Positions 1 to 9,637 of a DNA stretch of 64,000 bases are shown here, one piece after another. Both the position numbers and the translations under genes were made by a program. The stretch's first letter is position 1, and every line of letters begins with the position of its first letter. This DNA is from Ruegeria sp. Ofav3-42 (GTDB lineage Bacteria > Pseudomonadota > Alphaproteobacteria > Rhodobacterales > Rhodobacteraceae). The stretch is from the NCBI RefSeq assembly GCF_022347725.1, contig NZ_JAKRGB010000009.1:62001-126000 (forward strand). Reading direction: 5' to 3'. The notes under the pieces were generated by a model that worked only from the letters and a program-made list of their open reading frames with translations, was not told where the DNA came from and searched no databases.

Positions 1-738
1 GATGAAACCGCCGATCTGGCTGCTGCCGCTGGCAAGATCACGGCCTCGAAATGCTTTGATAACGCAACCTCGTGCTCATCCGAAAACGCAGTCGTCGTTG
101 TAGATGCGGTCTATGATGACTTTGTCACAGCAATGGCAGCCGAAGGTGGCGCACTGGTTCCGGCTTCGGATGAAGCGGGTATCGTCGCGCGACTTTGGCC
201 GGATGGGCATCTCAACCGCTCGGCCATCGCGCAGGATGCCGACAAGATGCTCGACGCCTTGGGGATGGCATGCAAAGTCCCCGAAGGAACGAAGTTTCTG
301 GCGGTCGAGACCGACGGGATCGGCCCGGATCATCCCTTGTCGGGGGAAAAGCTCAGCAGAGTTCTGGCGCTGTATCGGGCGTCCAATTACGAGGACGCCA
401 AATCTATCGCATCGCGCATACTGGCTTATCAAGGGGCTGGACACTCGGTCGGCATTCATACAGCTGACGATGCGCGCGCCGTTGAGTTGGGCCGCGAGTT
501 GCCCACCTGCCGGGTAGTCGTTAACCAGGCACATACATTTGCCACTGGCGGCAGCTTCAACAACGGAATGCCCTTTTCGCTTTCGATGGGGTGCGGCAGT
601 TGGGGCGGCAATTCGATCGACACCAACCTGCACTGGCGGCACTTCGTGCAGACGACCAAGATCGTGCGTGAAATCCCACCGCATGAGCCCGAACTCAAAG
701 ACGTTTTCGGCGCGTATTGGAGGGAGGTCGGCCAATGA
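1..738 (+). CDS. sauS: Acylating aldehyde dehydrogenase, probable sulfoacetaldehyde dehydrogenase (partial, 5' end off window)
   Basis: Only the C-terminal 245 codons lie in the window; the frame is open from base 1. An aldehyde-dehydrogenase cysteine motif (TSCSSENA, about codons 24-31) marks the catalytic Cys of CoA-acylating enzymes of the EutE/AdhE/SauS kind. The stop overlaps the next gene's ATG (ATGA), so the two are translationally coupled. Pairing an acylating aldehyde dehydrogenase with a CoA ligase is the arrangement known for sulfoacetate breakdown, where SauT makes sulfoacetyl-CoA and SauS reduces it to sulfoacetaldehyde. Another acyl-CoA/aldehyde pair is possible. The family call is firm and the substrate is inferred. 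Confidence 0.6.
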   Translation, partial: DETADLAAAAGKITASKCFDNATSCSSENAVVVVDAVYDDFVTAMAAEGGALVPASDEAGIVARLWPDGHLNRSAIAQDADKMLDALGMACKVPEGTKFLAVETDGIGPDHPLSGEKLSRVLALYRASNYEDAKSIASRILAYQGAGHSVGIHTADDARAVELGRELPTCRVVVNQAHTFATGGSFNNGMPFSLSMGCGSWGGNSIDTNLHWRHFVQTTKIVREIPPHEPELKDVFGAYWREVGQ

Positions 739-2231
739 TCGAACCGCCCAAAGGAACCGTCCGCGATTGGTTAGACATAAGGGCCGATCAGGGCGGCACC
801 GGATTCGTTTTCCCCGATGGGGCGCAGGATCTGAGTTGGGAGGAACTGCGCAGCTCCGCCCGCAGCGTCGCAAGCATGTTGACTGGACTGGGTGTCGGGA
901 AAGGGGAAAGCATCGCCCTGCTCTACCCAAATTGCCGCGAAGCGCTTATCGCTCTGTTTGGGGTTCTGTACGGCGGCTTCCGGGCAACCATGATCAACCT
1001 TGTCGCTGGCGACAGTGCGGTAACTTACGCCCTGGAGCACAGTGGTGCACGTTATGGTTTTGTGCACCCCGACCAGCTGGATTTGTTTACACGGACGGCC
1101 GATCCCGAGGCGATAACTCCACTACAGATTACCGATGCCCGAGGTGCCGTCGCCGAACTTTGTGACCTTGCGCCCGAAGACCACGCTTTGCTCATGTACA
1201 CGTCCGGCACGACCGGACGCCCCAAGGGCGTGGTCCACACGCATTCCAGCCTGCTGGCAGGAGGATGGACCACAACCGTTGCCCATGAGCTTACAGAAAA
1301 GGACCGCGGATTTTGCGTTTTGCCGATCTACCACATCAACGGGCTTTGCGTCACGGTGATGGGAACACTGGTTTCGGGCGGTTCTCTGGCGATGTGCGAA
1401 CGATTTTCGGCCAGCCGCTTCTGGGGCAATCTTGAGAAGACTGAGGCGACGTGGTTTTCGGTCGTGCCTACCATCATTTCGCACCTATTACACTCGGACA
1501 CCAATCCAAGCGCCAACACCTGCCAGCGGTTGCGGTTCGGCCGGTCCGCCTCGTCCGCGCTTGCACCTGATGTTCAGCGCGCCTTTGAAGAGCGGTTCGA
1601 AGTACCAATCATCGAAACCATGGGGCTAACGGAAACCGCTGCGCAGATTCTGTCCAACCCCTTGCCCCCCGGCGTGCGAAAGATCGGATCGCCTGGTATT
1701 GCCTACGGAAATGAAGCGGCAATCTTTGATGCAAACCTTCAACCCGTCGTGCATGGAACTGAAGGCGAGCTGGTCATACGTGGCCCGAATGTAATGCTGG
1801 AATACCTCAAAGACCCCGATGCGACGGCGGGCACGTTTTCTAAGGATGGTTGGCTTCGAACCGGAGATCTGGCGCGCATGGACGAGGATGGATACGTCTA
1901 TGTCACTGGCAGATTAAAAGAGCTGATCATAAAGGGCGGAGAGAACATCGCCCCGCGTGAGATTGACGAAGCCCTTTATTCCCATCCCGACGTCGTCGAG
2001 GCCGCAGCATTCGCACGGCCCTGCAAAAGCTACGGCGAAACCGTCGAGGCGGCTGTCAAAATTCGCGAAGGTTCTGACCTGACCCCCCTCGCCCTGTTGG
2101 AGATTTGTGAGACAAAACTCGGCCGGTTCAAATCCCCGGACGAGGTTCACATTTTGCTGGATTTGCCGAAAGGACCATCGGGAAAAATCCAACGGAACCG
2201 AATACTCGAGATCGTCGACGGGCAAAGCTAA
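735..2231 (+). CDS. sauT: Acyl-CoA synthetase (AMP-forming), probable sulfoacetate-CoA ligase
   Basis: A 498-residue ANL-superfamily adenylate-forming enzyme. The P-loop-like core YTSGTTGRPKG is near residue 158, the ETMGLTE motif lies mid-protein, and the C-terminal part has the hinge TGRLKELI and the lysine motif GPSGKIQRN that acylates CoA. The ATG at 735 is preceded by GGGAGG, so it is preferred to an upstream in-frame TTG at 717. It overlaps the stop of the preceding dehydrogenase. The pair suggests activation of an organic acid to its CoA thioester followed by reduction to the aldehyde. Sulfoacetate is the best guess from the neighbour; a generic fatty or aromatic acid ligase cannot be excluded. 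Confidence 0.7.
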   Translation: MIEPPKGTVRDWLDIRADQGGTGFVFPDGAQDLSWEELRSSARSVASMLTGLGVGKGESIALLYPNCREALIALFGVLYGGFRATMINLVAGDSAVTYALEHSGARYGFVHPDQLDLFTRTADPEAITPLQITDARGAVAELCDLAPEDHALLMYTSGTTGRPKGVVHTHSSLLAGGWTTTVAHELTEKDRGFCVLPIYHINGLCVTVMGTLVSGGSLAMCERFSASRFWGNLEKTEATWFSVVPTIISHLLHSDTNPSANTCQRLRFGRSASSALAPDVQRAFEERFEVPIIETMGLTETAAQILSNPLPPGVRKIGSPGIAYGNEAAIFDANLQPVVHGTEGELVIRGPNVMLEYLKDPDATAGTFSKDGWLRTGDLARMDEDGYVYVTGRLKELIIKGGENIAPREIDEALYSHPDVVEAAAFARPCKSYGETVEAAVKIREGSDLTPLALLEICETKLGRFKSPDEVHILLDLPKGPSGKIQRNRILEIVDGQS

Positions 2232-2260
2232 GCGTCAGCGGGAAATGTGACCGCTGACGC
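2232..2260 (+). terminator. Hairpin between convergent genes
   Basis: A perfect 10-bp inverted repeat (GCGTCAGCGG / CCGCTGACGC) with a 9-nt loop begins directly at the ligase stop. No T-tract follows, so it is a weak or factor-assisted terminator, possibly serving both converging transcripts. Confidence 0.5.
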
Positions 2261-2292
2261 GTTGTCGGCACCACCTCGGTGGAACGAACCGG

Positions 2293-4308
2293 CTAGGTCT
2301 TGCGCCGCTTCGGCACCGCGTCACCGCCCCTGCCCGATTTCGCGGCCGCTGCGCGTGCTCGGTTTTTCTTGCTGCTCGGCTTACCCTTCGGTGGTGGAGG
2401 GCCCTTTGCCGCCTTGCCGCCGGGTTTTGGCTTGCCGTCCTTGCCTGTTGCCGGGCTTGGTTTACGGGGTTTCGCCTTTGCGCTCTTTGCACTGAACGCC
2501 CCCTCCGTCTTGTCTTCGCGCGCTGTGGCCGAGGGCGTCCGACGCACCCCAGATGTGGGTTCGTCTAACCGGGTTGGCTTGGCCCGTTTTCCCATGGGCT
2601 TGCTGGTTTCAGGCTGTGGCTTTTCTTTACGAGGTTCCGGGGCACCACCATGATCAGAACGGAGCGTACGTGCTTTGCGAGGGTGCGGCTTGCCCTTGGG
2701 CCCGCGCCCAGCTTTTGGACGTTCAAATGCCGGAACGTCTGGCGCGCCGTCCAATTGGACAAGCTCCTTAGAGCCTTCAATCATCATCTCAGCGCCCACG
2801 GCTACTAAAAACCCCGAAACGCTGGATTCTCGGATTTCAACGTAAGAAACATCATCGGCAATCCGAATTGCGCCAATGTCGTCCTTTGTCAAATTGCCCG
2901 CTTTACAGATCATCGGCAGCAAATGACGAGGCGAGGCATTTTGATTGCGACCCTCAGACAGCGAAAACCAGACGCTGGGACCAAAGGCAGCGCGCGGCTT
3001 GGGACGCTCCGCGTTGACGGGCGCCAATTCTTCCGGCGCTGAATGGCGCAATTTGTACTGGCGCAAGTATGCCGCGGCGATTTGCTCGGGGGTGAACTCT
3101 TCGACAAGGTGCTGAACAGCCGCCTGTTCGCTTTCGGTGATCTCAGCCTGCCAGTCATCCGAGGCGAACATGCGTGCCTGATCCCGCTCGTTCACTTCAT
3201 CAGCCGACGGGGCCGCGCCCCAATCGGCGGTGAGCTTTGCGAACTTCAGAATGCGTTCCGCCTTTTTCCGCGATGACGGCTCGACCACCAGCGCGCTGAC
3301 GCCCTTTCTCCCGGCACGACCAGTGCGCCCGGACCGGTGCAAGAGGGTTTCGTGGCTGTTGGGCAATTCGGCGTGAACCACCAGATCAAGGTTCGGCAGA
3401 TCAATCCCGCGCGCTGCGACATCCGTTGCCACGCATACCCTGGCCCGCCCATCGCGCATGGACTGCAACGCGTTGGACCGTTCGCTTTGGGTCAGTTCGC
3501 CGGACAATGCCACGACCGAAAAGCCGCGATTGGAAAGGCGCGTCGTCAAGCGCGACACCATTGCACGGGTGTTGCAAAAGACAATTGCGTTAGGGGCCTC
3601 ATAGTACCGCAGCACATTGATGATTGCGGTTTCCCCATCGCGTGGCGCCACCATCATGGCGCGGTATTCGATATCAGCGTGCTGGGTTTGTTCGCTGACT
3701 GTGCTCACCCGCTCGGCATCACGCTGATACCGGGTTGCAAGATTGGCGATGGCGCGCGGTACGGTCGCAGAGAAAAGCAGAGTCTGTCGTTCCGCCGGGG
3801 TTTCATCCAGAATGAACTCCAGATCCTCACGAAAGCCCAGGTCCAGCATTTCATCGGCTTCGTCCAGAACCACGGCGCGGATCGCGGTCAGGTCAATTGA
3901 GCCTCGCATGATATGGTCGCGCAGCCGGCCGGGCGTTGCGACGACAATATGCGCACCACGTGCCAGCGCACGGCGTTCATCGCGCATGTCCATACCACCA
4001 ACGCAAGACGCCAGAAATGCGCCCGCATCAGAGTACAACCAGCCCAGTTCACGCTTGACCTGCAACGCCAGCTCGCGCGTTGGTGCAACAACCAGCGCCA
4101 GCGGTGCGCCGGATGCACCGAATGTCTCTTCGTCGGCCAGCAACCGGGACGCAATTGCCAGCCCGAACCCGACGGTCTTTCCCGATCCGGTCTGCGCCGA
4201 CACCAGCATATCGCGCCCTTCCAGTTCGGGCTGTGTCACAGCCTGCTGGACTTGTGTCAAAGTATCGTACCCCTTGCGGGCAAGCGCATCTGCGATAGTC
4301 TGTTTCAC
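2293..4308 (-). CDS. DEAD-box ATP-dependent RNA helicase
   Basis: An RNA-remodelling ATPase with all superfamily 2 motifs: a Q-motif-like LTQVQ, Walker A AQTGSGKT, DEAD (VLDEADEMLD), SAT and HRSGRTGRAG. A DbpA-like RNA-binding segment follows (around IGAIRI..VSYVEI), and the last ~100 residues are a Lys/Arg/Pro-rich tail typical of roseobacter helicases acting on structured rRNA. The chosen start is a GTG giving VKQTIADAL, where family homology begins. The frame stays open to 4524 with an alternative ATG at 4392, but the upstream residues look non-coding and no start has a good Shine-Dalgarno site. Likely role: ribosome assembly or cold-shock RNA unwinding. Confidence 0.88.
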   Translation of the reverse strand: MKQTIADALARKGYDTLTQVQQAVTQPELEGRDMLVSAQTGSGKTVGFGLAIASRLLADEETFGASGAPLALVVAPTRELALQVKRELGWLYSDAGAFLASCVGGMDMRDERRALARGAHIVVATPGRLRDHIMRGSIDLTAIRAVVLDEADEMLDLGFREDLEFILDETPAERQTLLFSATVPRAIANLATRYQRDAERVSTVSEQTQHADIEYRAMMVAPRDGETAIINVLRYYEAPNAIVFCNTRAMVSRLTTRLSNRGFSVVALSGELTQSERSNALQSMRDGRARVCVATDVAARGIDLPNLDLVVHAELPNSHETLLHRSGRTGRAGRKGVSALVVEPSSRKKAERILKFAKLTADWGAAPSADEVNERDQARMFASDDWQAEITESEQAAVQHLVEEFTPEQIAAAYLRQYKLRHSAPEELAPVNAERPKPRAAFGPSVWFSLSEGRNQNASPRHLLPMICKAGNLTKDDIGAIRIADDVSYVEIRESSVSGFLVAVGAEMMIEGSKELVQLDGAPDVPAFERPKAGRGPKGKPHPRKARTLRSDHGGAPEPRKEKPQPETSKPMGKRAKPTRLDEPTSGVRRTPSATAREDKTEGAFSAKSAKAKPRKPSPATGKDGKPKPGGKAAKGPPPPKGKPSSKKNRARAAAAKSGRGGDAVPKRRKT

Positions 4309-4663
4309 GGTGGTGTTCTTTGTATCGGCCTGGTGATACGGGCTCAGCGGTATTGCGATCAGCGCATCATCCAAAGTTAAAGACCGCGTCATACCGGGAC
4401 TTTGATGCAAAGTATAGCAGGGTCTTTGCCATCGCAGCGAAAATTGCGAACCGAAAGAACAACAGTTCTGTCCACGCAGCGGCTTGGCACTTGATCCTCC
4501 CCCATCGAAATGGCCCGCCGTCATGAACAGGAAAACCGACGAGCCACATGGCTAGCATAGGCTAGCCATTTTTCAACCACAGCTCACGTCCATTCGACAG
4601 CAAACTAGGAAACAGCAAAGCTTCCGCAAAGCTCTGCTTCAGAATATTCTTTATTCGAAAAAG
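4309..4663. other. Intergenic region upstream of helicase
   Basis: About 355 bases between the helicase start and tRNA-Phe. The frame upstream of the helicase remains open to 4524, so up to 216 bases could belong to it. No other gene was seen, and the helicase promoter should lie here. Confidence 0.4.
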
Positions 4664-4738
4664 TGGTGCCCGGGGGCGGAATCGAACCACCGACACGAGG
4701 ATTTTCAATCCACTGCTCTACCCCTGAGCTACCCGGGC
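4664..4738 (-). tRNA. tRNA-Phe (GAA)
   Basis: A 75-nt cloverleaf on the minus strand. The acceptor stem GCCCGGG pairs with CCCGGGC, the D-arm is GCTC..GAGC, the anticodon loop TTGAAAA gives anticodon GAA, and GGTTCGATTCC forms the T-loop. CCA is encoded. Confidence 0.95.
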
Positions 4739-4817
4739 ATGGGAACGACTTTTGTCGTTGGGTGGAGGCCTTCTATGACTTGCCAAAGGCAGTGTCCAGA
4801 GGCTTTTTGAGATTTTT

Positions 4818-5000
4818 TTAATGCGGACGTCTTTGCTCGGTTTCTCCCTCGGAAACCTCGGCTTCCATCTCCTCTTCCCTCTGAGACGGAACGGCGTACG
4901 AGCCGTTCAGCCACTTTGCCAGATCAATATCTGCGCACCGTTTGGAACAGAACGGTCGAAACTTTTTCATAGTGTGGTCACCACAGATAGGGCAGCTCAT
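4818..5000 (-). CDS. yacG: DNA gyrase inhibitor / zinc-binding protein YacG
   Basis: A 60-residue protein with the four-cysteine YacG zinc finger: C3-x2-C6 and C18-x3-C22, followed by DLAKWLNGSYAVP. YacG binds GyrB and lowers supercoiling activity in E. coli. The start overlaps the stop of the upstream RNase gene by ATGA, so it is coupled. It is the last gene of the maf - RNase - yacG group, a common order in Rhodobacterales. Confidence 0.92.
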   Translation of the reverse strand: MSCPICGDHTMKKFRPFCSKRCADIDLAKWLNGSYAVPSQREEEMEAEVSEGETEQRRPH

Positions 5001-6019
5001 TTCAGCACCTCAGCCAAGGGGATACGGCCGCGTTTGCGTTGCAGTTCGTAATGGCCAAGTGGGGTCCAGCCTGCGAGGGTGGTCTCGATGGAATCAGCTT
5101 TGAAAGCGGCGCGTAAAGCGGCCTCGAAACCGCGGCGATCTTTTTTGGGCATCGGAGCCAGATCCAAGGTGATTTGCCCGCCGAGACCACGTACACGCAA
5201 GGCTCGGGTCAACGCCTTGGCGCAAGCAAAGTTAGCCTTGGTTCCAGCGGCCAGTGACGTATCAGACCCGGTGTTTACGTCCACGGCGACCAATGCTCGG
5301 GTCGGCTGAATATACAGGTGCGCTCCACCGGCCAGGGGCTCGGATATCCCGCGTGCGACGTCCAGTGCATCCAGAACACCATGCGTTTCGAAACAGCCAG
5401 ACTGTGTCACAACCTCCGCCGGATCGGCCCAATCACGCCAGGCCAGAACGTGGGGTCCATCGCCTTCCAGCAGCAGTTCGGGCTCGGTTCCCGGATCGTT
5501 CAGAACCTGATCCGCATGGGCGAGCATCGTGCCAATATCCTCGGCAATTTCAGCCGCGTCTTCGCCTGCACAGCACGACCGTAAGATCAGGCCATAATCG
5601 CTACCTTCCATGCTCTCATGAGCTATCTCAAGAAGGCGATCGCGTTCGTCCTCATCACGGATCGAGCGTGAGATATTCAGCCCGGGCGCATCAGGCGTGA
5701 TGATCGCATAGCGGCTTTTGAACAGAATGCGGTCGGTCACTGGCAGCGCCTTGCCGGGTTCGGCATAGCCCGTCACCTGAACCAGCATCTGGGCACCCGG
5801 CGCAAGGCCTTTGACCTGCCGCAGAAAGGCCGGACCGTCTGGTGTGGTCAGGAACATGCCGCCCTGCCCTTTGACCGGCCGATCTGCCCGCGCGCGGTAG
5901 ATGGTGCCGGGCGCCGGGGCGTCCGCTGCGATCAGGAAGTCGTCCAGTTGACCGTCGACCATAAGGGCCGCGGCTTCGCGGTTTTCGATGTGGTCCAGAA
6001 CGATAGTACGACCCTTCAT
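4997..6019 (-). CDS. Ribonuclease E/G family protein
   Basis: A 340-residue protein of the short Rhodobacterales RNase E/G type. The catalytic RNase E/G core is visible: [11 protein letters not shown], which carries the metal-binding Asp, and [15 protein letters not shown] with the second acidic site. The enzyme should cut single-stranded RNA in 5S/16S rRNA or mRNA turnover. It lacks the zinc-link cysteines and long scaffold domain of full RNase E. It overlaps maf upstream and yacG downstream by 4 bases each, consistent with a single operon. Confidence 0.88.
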   Translation of the reverse strand: MKGRTIVLDHIENREAAALMVDGQLDDFLIAADAPAPGTIYRARADRPVKGQGGMFLTTPDGPAFLRQVKGLAPGAQMLVQVTGYAEPGKALPVTDRILFKSRYAIITPDAPGLNISRSIRDEDERDRLLEIAHESMEGSDYGLILRSCCAGEDAAEIAEDIGTMLAHADQVLNDPGTEPELLLEGDGPHVLAWRDWADPAEVVTQSGCFETHGVLDALDVARGISEPLAGGAHLYIQPTRALVAVDVNTGSDTSLAAGTKANFACAKALTRALRVRGLGGQITLDLAPMPKKDRRGFEAALRAAFKADSIETTLAGWTPLGHYELQRKRGRIPLAEVLK

Positions 6020-6594
6020 GATGCCTCACGATACAGGGGATAGCCGATGCCTTGCAAAAGGGCGGCGGTTTCAGACAGGGGCAGGCCCACGATGCCCGTA
6101 AACGAGCCCGAAATCCAAGGGATGAAAGCCCCGGCCGGGCCTTGAATGGCATAAGCGCCCGCTTTGCCCTGCCAATCTCCAGTCGCCAGATAGGCGTTGA
6201 TTTCGACATCCGACAGGCGCTTGACCTTGACCTGAGAAACCACGTCACGTTGCAGCACTTTGTCACCGCGCCGCACAGCGACCGAGGTGATGACACGGTG
6301 CCGCCGACCCGACAGGGCATGCAGGAATTCTGCAGCCTGTCCTGCATTTTCCGGCTTACCTAAAATGCGTCGACCCAACGCCACGGTAGTATCTGCGCAC
6401 AGGGTGACGTCGTTACTATCGGCCTGAACCGCCTGCACTTTTGAGCGCGTTATGCGATTGCAGTAGGGAACCGGAAGTTCGCCCTTCATAGGCGTTTCAT
6501 CGATGTCGGGTGCGCGGATTGCATCGGGCTGCACGCCAAGCTGAGCCAGCAGGTCCAGCCGCCTTGGGCTGCCCGATCCTAAGATAAACGCCAT
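6016..6594 (-). CDS. maf: Maf family nucleoside triphosphate pyrophosphatase
   Basis: A 192-residue house-cleaning enzyme that hydrolyses non-canonical or pyrimidine NTPs to the monophosphates. The N-terminal signature LGSGSPRR, the EITPM-like IDETPMKGE segment and the ADTTVALG motif with its catalytic Asp are all present. It sits between infA and the RNase gene and overlaps the latter by 4 bases. Which Maf substrate subgroup it belongs to (dTTP/UTP or m7GTP) was not resolved. Confidence 0.9.
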   Translation of the reverse strand: MAFILGSGSPRRLDLLAQLGVQPDAIRAPDIDETPMKGELPVPYCNRITRSKVQAVQADSNDVTLCADTTVALGRRILGKPENAGQAAEFLHALSGRRHRVITSVAVRRGDKVLQRDVVSQVKVKRLSDVEINAYLATGDWQGKAGAYAIQGPAGAFIPWISGSFTGIVGLPLSETAALLQGIGYPLYREAS

Positions 6595-6605
6595 TGCGGC
6601 AGGCG

Positions 6606-6824
6606 TTACTTGAAGCGGTAGTTGATCCGACCCTTGGTCAGATCATAAGGGGTCATCTCGACCTGAACCTTGTCGCCGGCCAGAACACGGATGCGGTTCT
6701 TACGCATCTTGCCTGCCGTATGTGCGATGATCTCATGGCCGTTTTCCAGCTCGACCCGAAACGTCGCATTAGGCAGGAGTTCCTTCACGACACCGGGAAA
6801 TTCGAGCGTATCTTCCTTGGCCAT
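6606..6824 (-). CDS. infA: Translation initiation factor IF-1
   Basis: The 72-residue S1/OB-fold factor that blocks the ribosomal A site during initiation. The start [11 protein letters not shown] is set by GGAG six bases upstream, and the protein ends KGRINYRFK, as is usual for IF-1. The frame is open further upstream, but those codons are not conserved. Confidence 0.97.
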   Translation of the reverse strand: MAKEDTLEFPGVVKELLPNATFRVELENGHEIIAHTAGKMRKNRIRVLAGDKVQVEMTPYDLTKGRINYRFK

Positions 6825-6915
6825 GTTGTCTCCATCATTACATTGCACCCGCAGAATCTGCGGGGATGTGGGCTTAAATGAGCCCATTTCAGCCTTATTT
6901 CAAGGGCAGAATCAC

Positions 6916-7788
6916 CTAAAGAGCAGATATTGTGACCGAATCAACCCGGGGCGACTGCTCATCCCAATGGGTTCGATTGAGGACATTGCCATCCGTGCGA
7001 ACCTCGGCGATGGCCGATAGGTCTATATCTGCATAGGTCCATCCGGGCTGATTCAGGGCACCTTCGGCCAGCACTCCGGTCGCTGGAAAGCCTTTGTCCG
7101 GTGGGCCGAAAACGCCGCCGGTGCCGGTATTCATGTCCACAGCCTCGGACCAGTCGTTGTTGCCAACCAAGGACGACATCACTGTAACACATTGATTTTC
7201 CAACGATCTGGACATCGCCCCGATACGTACACGCCAATAGCCTGACAGCGCCTCGGTGCAGGATGGAACCAGGATGATATCCGCATCGCTAAGCGCACGC
7301 CCCAGCAAAGGAAATTCACTATCGTAACAGATCAGCACACCAATTTTGCCCAGCGCGGTATCGAACAGCTTTAGGGGGCCGCCCGAGGCGATGTCCCAAT
7401 CCTCGCGTTCAAACCGGGTCATGATCTGTTTGTCCTGATGGTCCTGTTTTCCGTCGGGGGCATACAAAACAGTACGGTTCACCGGTCGGCCGGGACCATC
7501 CACAACCGGAGCCGATGCGCCCAGAATGTATGTGTTATACGTCTGCGCAAGTCGGGCATGCAGGGTTTGTACATCTTCCATTCGGTCCGAGACCGCACGG
7601 ATCGATCGCTCCAAATCGCCAGCAACGTCGAGACCATCAAGGGTCGACAGCTCCATCGCGCCGTATTCTGGAAAGACCAGGAAATCAGCCCCGCGCCCGG
7701 CGGCCTCAGAGACCCATCGATCCAGCTTGTCCTCATACTGCGCCCAGCTGTCGAGCCAGTCGAGGTCGTAGGCGGCGGTGGCGACTTT
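6916..7788 (-). CDS. Carbon-nitrogen hydrolase (nitrilase superfamily)
   Basis: A 290-residue nitrilase-fold amidohydrolase with the Glu-Lys-Cys triad in order: E in VFPEYGA, K in DKQIMTRFE and C in VLICYDSEFP. These enzymes hydrolyse small amides or nitriles. ATG 7788 has GAGGA eight bases upstream; an alternative ATG lies at 7806. It forms part of a four-gene insertion between infA and the phosphatase gene. The substrate is unknown. Confidence 0.83.
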   Translation of the reverse strand, partial: KVATAAYDLDWLDSWAQYEDKLDRWVSEAAGRGADFLVFPEYGAMELSTLDGLDVAGDLERSIRAVSDRMEDVQTLHARLAQTYNTYILGASAPVVDGPGRPVNRTVLYAPDGKQDHQDKQIMTRFEREDWDIASGGPLKLFDTALGKIGVLICYDSEFPLLGRALSDADIILVPSCTEALSGYWRVRIGAMSRSLENQCVTVMSSLVGNNDWSEAVDMNTGTGGVFGPPDKGFPATGVLAEGALNQPGWTYADIDLSAIAEVRTDGNVLNRTHWDEQSPRVDSVTISAL

Positions 7789-7860
7789 CATCAACGACAT
7801 CCTCATTCAGTCGAATCTGCAGGACCATAGGCAAGGATGCCGAGCACTGTACAGCGTAAT

Positions 7861-8130
7861 TCAGCCCGCAGTTGTCGGGTCGATAATAGTTGTGACCTCG
7901 GTAATTGTATTGGCAGGAAAACCACTGAGCTCCGCATGTTTCAGGATCGCATCCTCATCTTCGGCGAGATAGATGCAAAACGTCTTGTCACCGGTGACAT
8001 AGGAGTGTTCCCACTGAACACCGGGTATCTGCGCCAAGGCCTCATTCGATTTTACCGAAGCACCACCCAACTCTTCACCGGTCATACCACCAATTCCGGG
8101 CAAATCGCGTTCAATCACGTATCGTTTCAT
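7861..8130 (-). CDS. DUF4242 family small protein
   Basis: An 89-residue protein opening MKRYVIERDLPG, with the DUF4242 pattern (..SYVTGDKTFCIYLAEDEDAI..HAELSGFP). The fold is a ferredoxin-like dimer; some members bind nickel. GGGAG lies just upstream of the ATG at 8130. Cellular role unknown. Confidence 0.75.
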   Translation of the reverse strand: MKRYVIERDLPGIGGMTGEELGGASVKSNEALAQIPGVQWEHSYVTGDKTFCIYLAEDEDAILKHAELSGFPANTITEVTTIIDPTTAG

Positions 8131-8194
8131 CTTCGACTCCCCCACTGAAAGCCCCACAGTACCATAAAACTGCGGAATTCTCAGCGATCCGGAG

Positions 8195-8788
8195 TTACAG
8201 ATCCCTGATCCAGAACTGCAACGGCTTTGCAGTCTCGTGCTTGTCGCCAATGTCCTTCCAGGAAAACTGTGCGATCACACCGGGCAGCGGCCCATAACCC
8301 CGGGCCCGCCAGAATGCGTCCAAGAGGCGATAGCTTTCTGGCCGCATCGGGTGATCAGCGGAGCGTTGCACCCCGCAAAAGGCGCATTTGGTGAAGCCCA
8401 GGCTGCGGGCATGGGCTTCACGCAGGTCAAAGAACTTGTGACCAACACCCTGCCCCCGATAGTCCGACAAAAGGACGGACTCGGCGCAGTAGAAGATTTC
8501 GGTCAGGTCGAGGCCCGACCCCGCAAAAGCCGCCGCGAAATCGTCAGCGTGATCTGTCAGCGGAGCCCCGGTTGAGGCCCCGACCAGCCGGTCGCCGTCA
8601 AAGGCACCGACCACGATCGCCTTGTCGCTGTCGCGGTAAGATTGCAGGTATTTTCGCTCGTATTCGAGATCGCCGTCATACAGATACGGCCACGCATGAA
8701 ACACCTTGATCCGCAGGCGGGCGACATCATCCAGCGCATCCGCCAGCGCCGCGCCGGTCAGGGCGCGGACATCGGTGACCTCAGCCAT
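8195..8788 (-). CDS. GNAT family N-acetyltransferase
   Basis: A 197-residue acyl-CoA-dependent acyltransferase. The acetyl-CoA loop appears as LSDYRGQGVGHKFF, followed by the helix REAHARSLG. The start overlaps the stop of the SnoaL-like gene by 8 bases, so the two are co-expressed. Substrate not predictable from sequence. Confidence 0.78.
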   Translation of the reverse strand: MAEVTDVRALTGAALADALDDVARLRIKVFHAWPYLYDGDLEYERKYLQSYRDSDKAIVVGAFDGDRLVGASTGAPLTDHADDFAAAFAGSGLDLTEIFYCAESVLLSDYRGQGVGHKFFDLREAHARSLGFTKCAFCGVQRSADHPMRPESYRLLDAFWRARGYGPLPGVIAQFSWKDIGDKHETAKPLQFWIRDL

Positions 8789-9179
8789 TGGAGACCTGTT
8801 TGGTCCAGTCTGCAAGGTTGTAAAACGTTGTGACGCGAGTGATCTTGCCGTCCTTCAGGTCAAAGAACGACCCCGCGGGTAGGCGATAATTCTGACCATG
8901 CGCTACGGGCAACCCCTCATCCGTTTCCAGATAGGTGCCGTTCACGACAAATTCCGCTGCCGCACGGGTGCCCTCTTCGGCCTCGAATACAACGATATCG
9001 GTCAGGTTTTCCTTGTAGCACCGGTTCATGTGGGCGCAGAACGCTGCGAACTTGTCCTTGCCGGTGCGGATCTGCCCCTCGTTCACGTGGTGCGCCACGT
9101 CGTCGGACAGGCAGGCCAGCATGCCGTCGACGTCGCCGGCGTTGAAGGCCTCAAAATAGGTTTTGACGGTCTGGTTCAT
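8781..9179 (-). CDS. SnoaL-like / ketosteroid isomerase-related protein (NTF2 fold)
   Basis: 132 residues with the NTF2-like alpha+beta cone pattern: the MNQTVKTYFEAFNAGD opening, DDVAHHVNEG, and the closing GKITRVTTFYNLADW. Such proteins are isomerases, cyclases or ligand binders. The start 9179 lies 3 bases after the stop of the upstream phosphatase gene, suggesting coupling. Confidence 0.75.
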   Translation of the reverse strand: MNQTVKTYFEAFNAGDVDGMLACLSDDVAHHVNEGQIRTGKDKFAAFCAHMNRCYKENLTDIVVFEAEEGTRAAAEFVVNGTYLETDEGLPVAHGQNYRLPAGSFFDLKDGKITRVTTFYNLADWTKQVSNG

Positions 9180-9181
9180 GA

Positions 9182-9634
9182 TCACTCCGTAGGTTCGCCC
9201 CAGCTGTCTTTCAGATGCTGTATGATCTGATCGCGGGTCTGTCGGTAGTGAGTTAGCTTGTCCTGGCGGTTCTCGCCCAGTCCAGTAGGGTCCATTATTG
9301 GCCAATAATCGACATCCAGGTGAAAAATCCGCGTCAGTTCAAGCGCCCGGCGCTGGCTTGCCGGGGACAGCGCAACGATCAGGTCGAACGAGCTGAGGTC
9401 ATCACCCCATTCCTGCATCTCGTCAAACGAGCGCGAACGGTGGCGGGACAGTTCAACGCCGACCTCGTGGCAGACCGCGATACAAAAGCCATCAATCTCA
9501 AGGTCGTTGCGGACACCGGCAGATTGCACATAGGTGCCGGTGCCATAGAACTTCTTCATCAGGCCCTCGGCCATAGGGGACCGAACCGCGTTGTGGTCGC
9601 AACAGAACAGGACCGACTGCGGCAAAGGCTTCAC
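9182..9634 (-). CDS. Low-molecular-weight protein tyrosine phosphatase-like protein
   Basis: 150 residues with the P-loop CX5R (C12 to R18, CDHNAVRS) near the N-terminus and a candidate general-acid Asp in WPIMDPTG. The fold also includes arsenate reductases. The position next to UPF0262 and hisD is typical for Rhodobacterales. The true substrate (phosphotyrosine or small molecule) is unresolved. Confidence 0.82.
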   Translation of the reverse strand: MKPLPQSVLFCCDHNAVRSPMAEGLMKKFYGTGTYVQSAGVRNDLEIDGFCIAVCHEVGVELSRHRSRSFDEMQEWGDDLSSFDLIVALSPASQRRALELTRIFHLDVDYWPIMDPTGLGENRQDKLTHYRQTRDQIIQHLKDSWGEPTE

Positions 9635-9637
9635 GCG

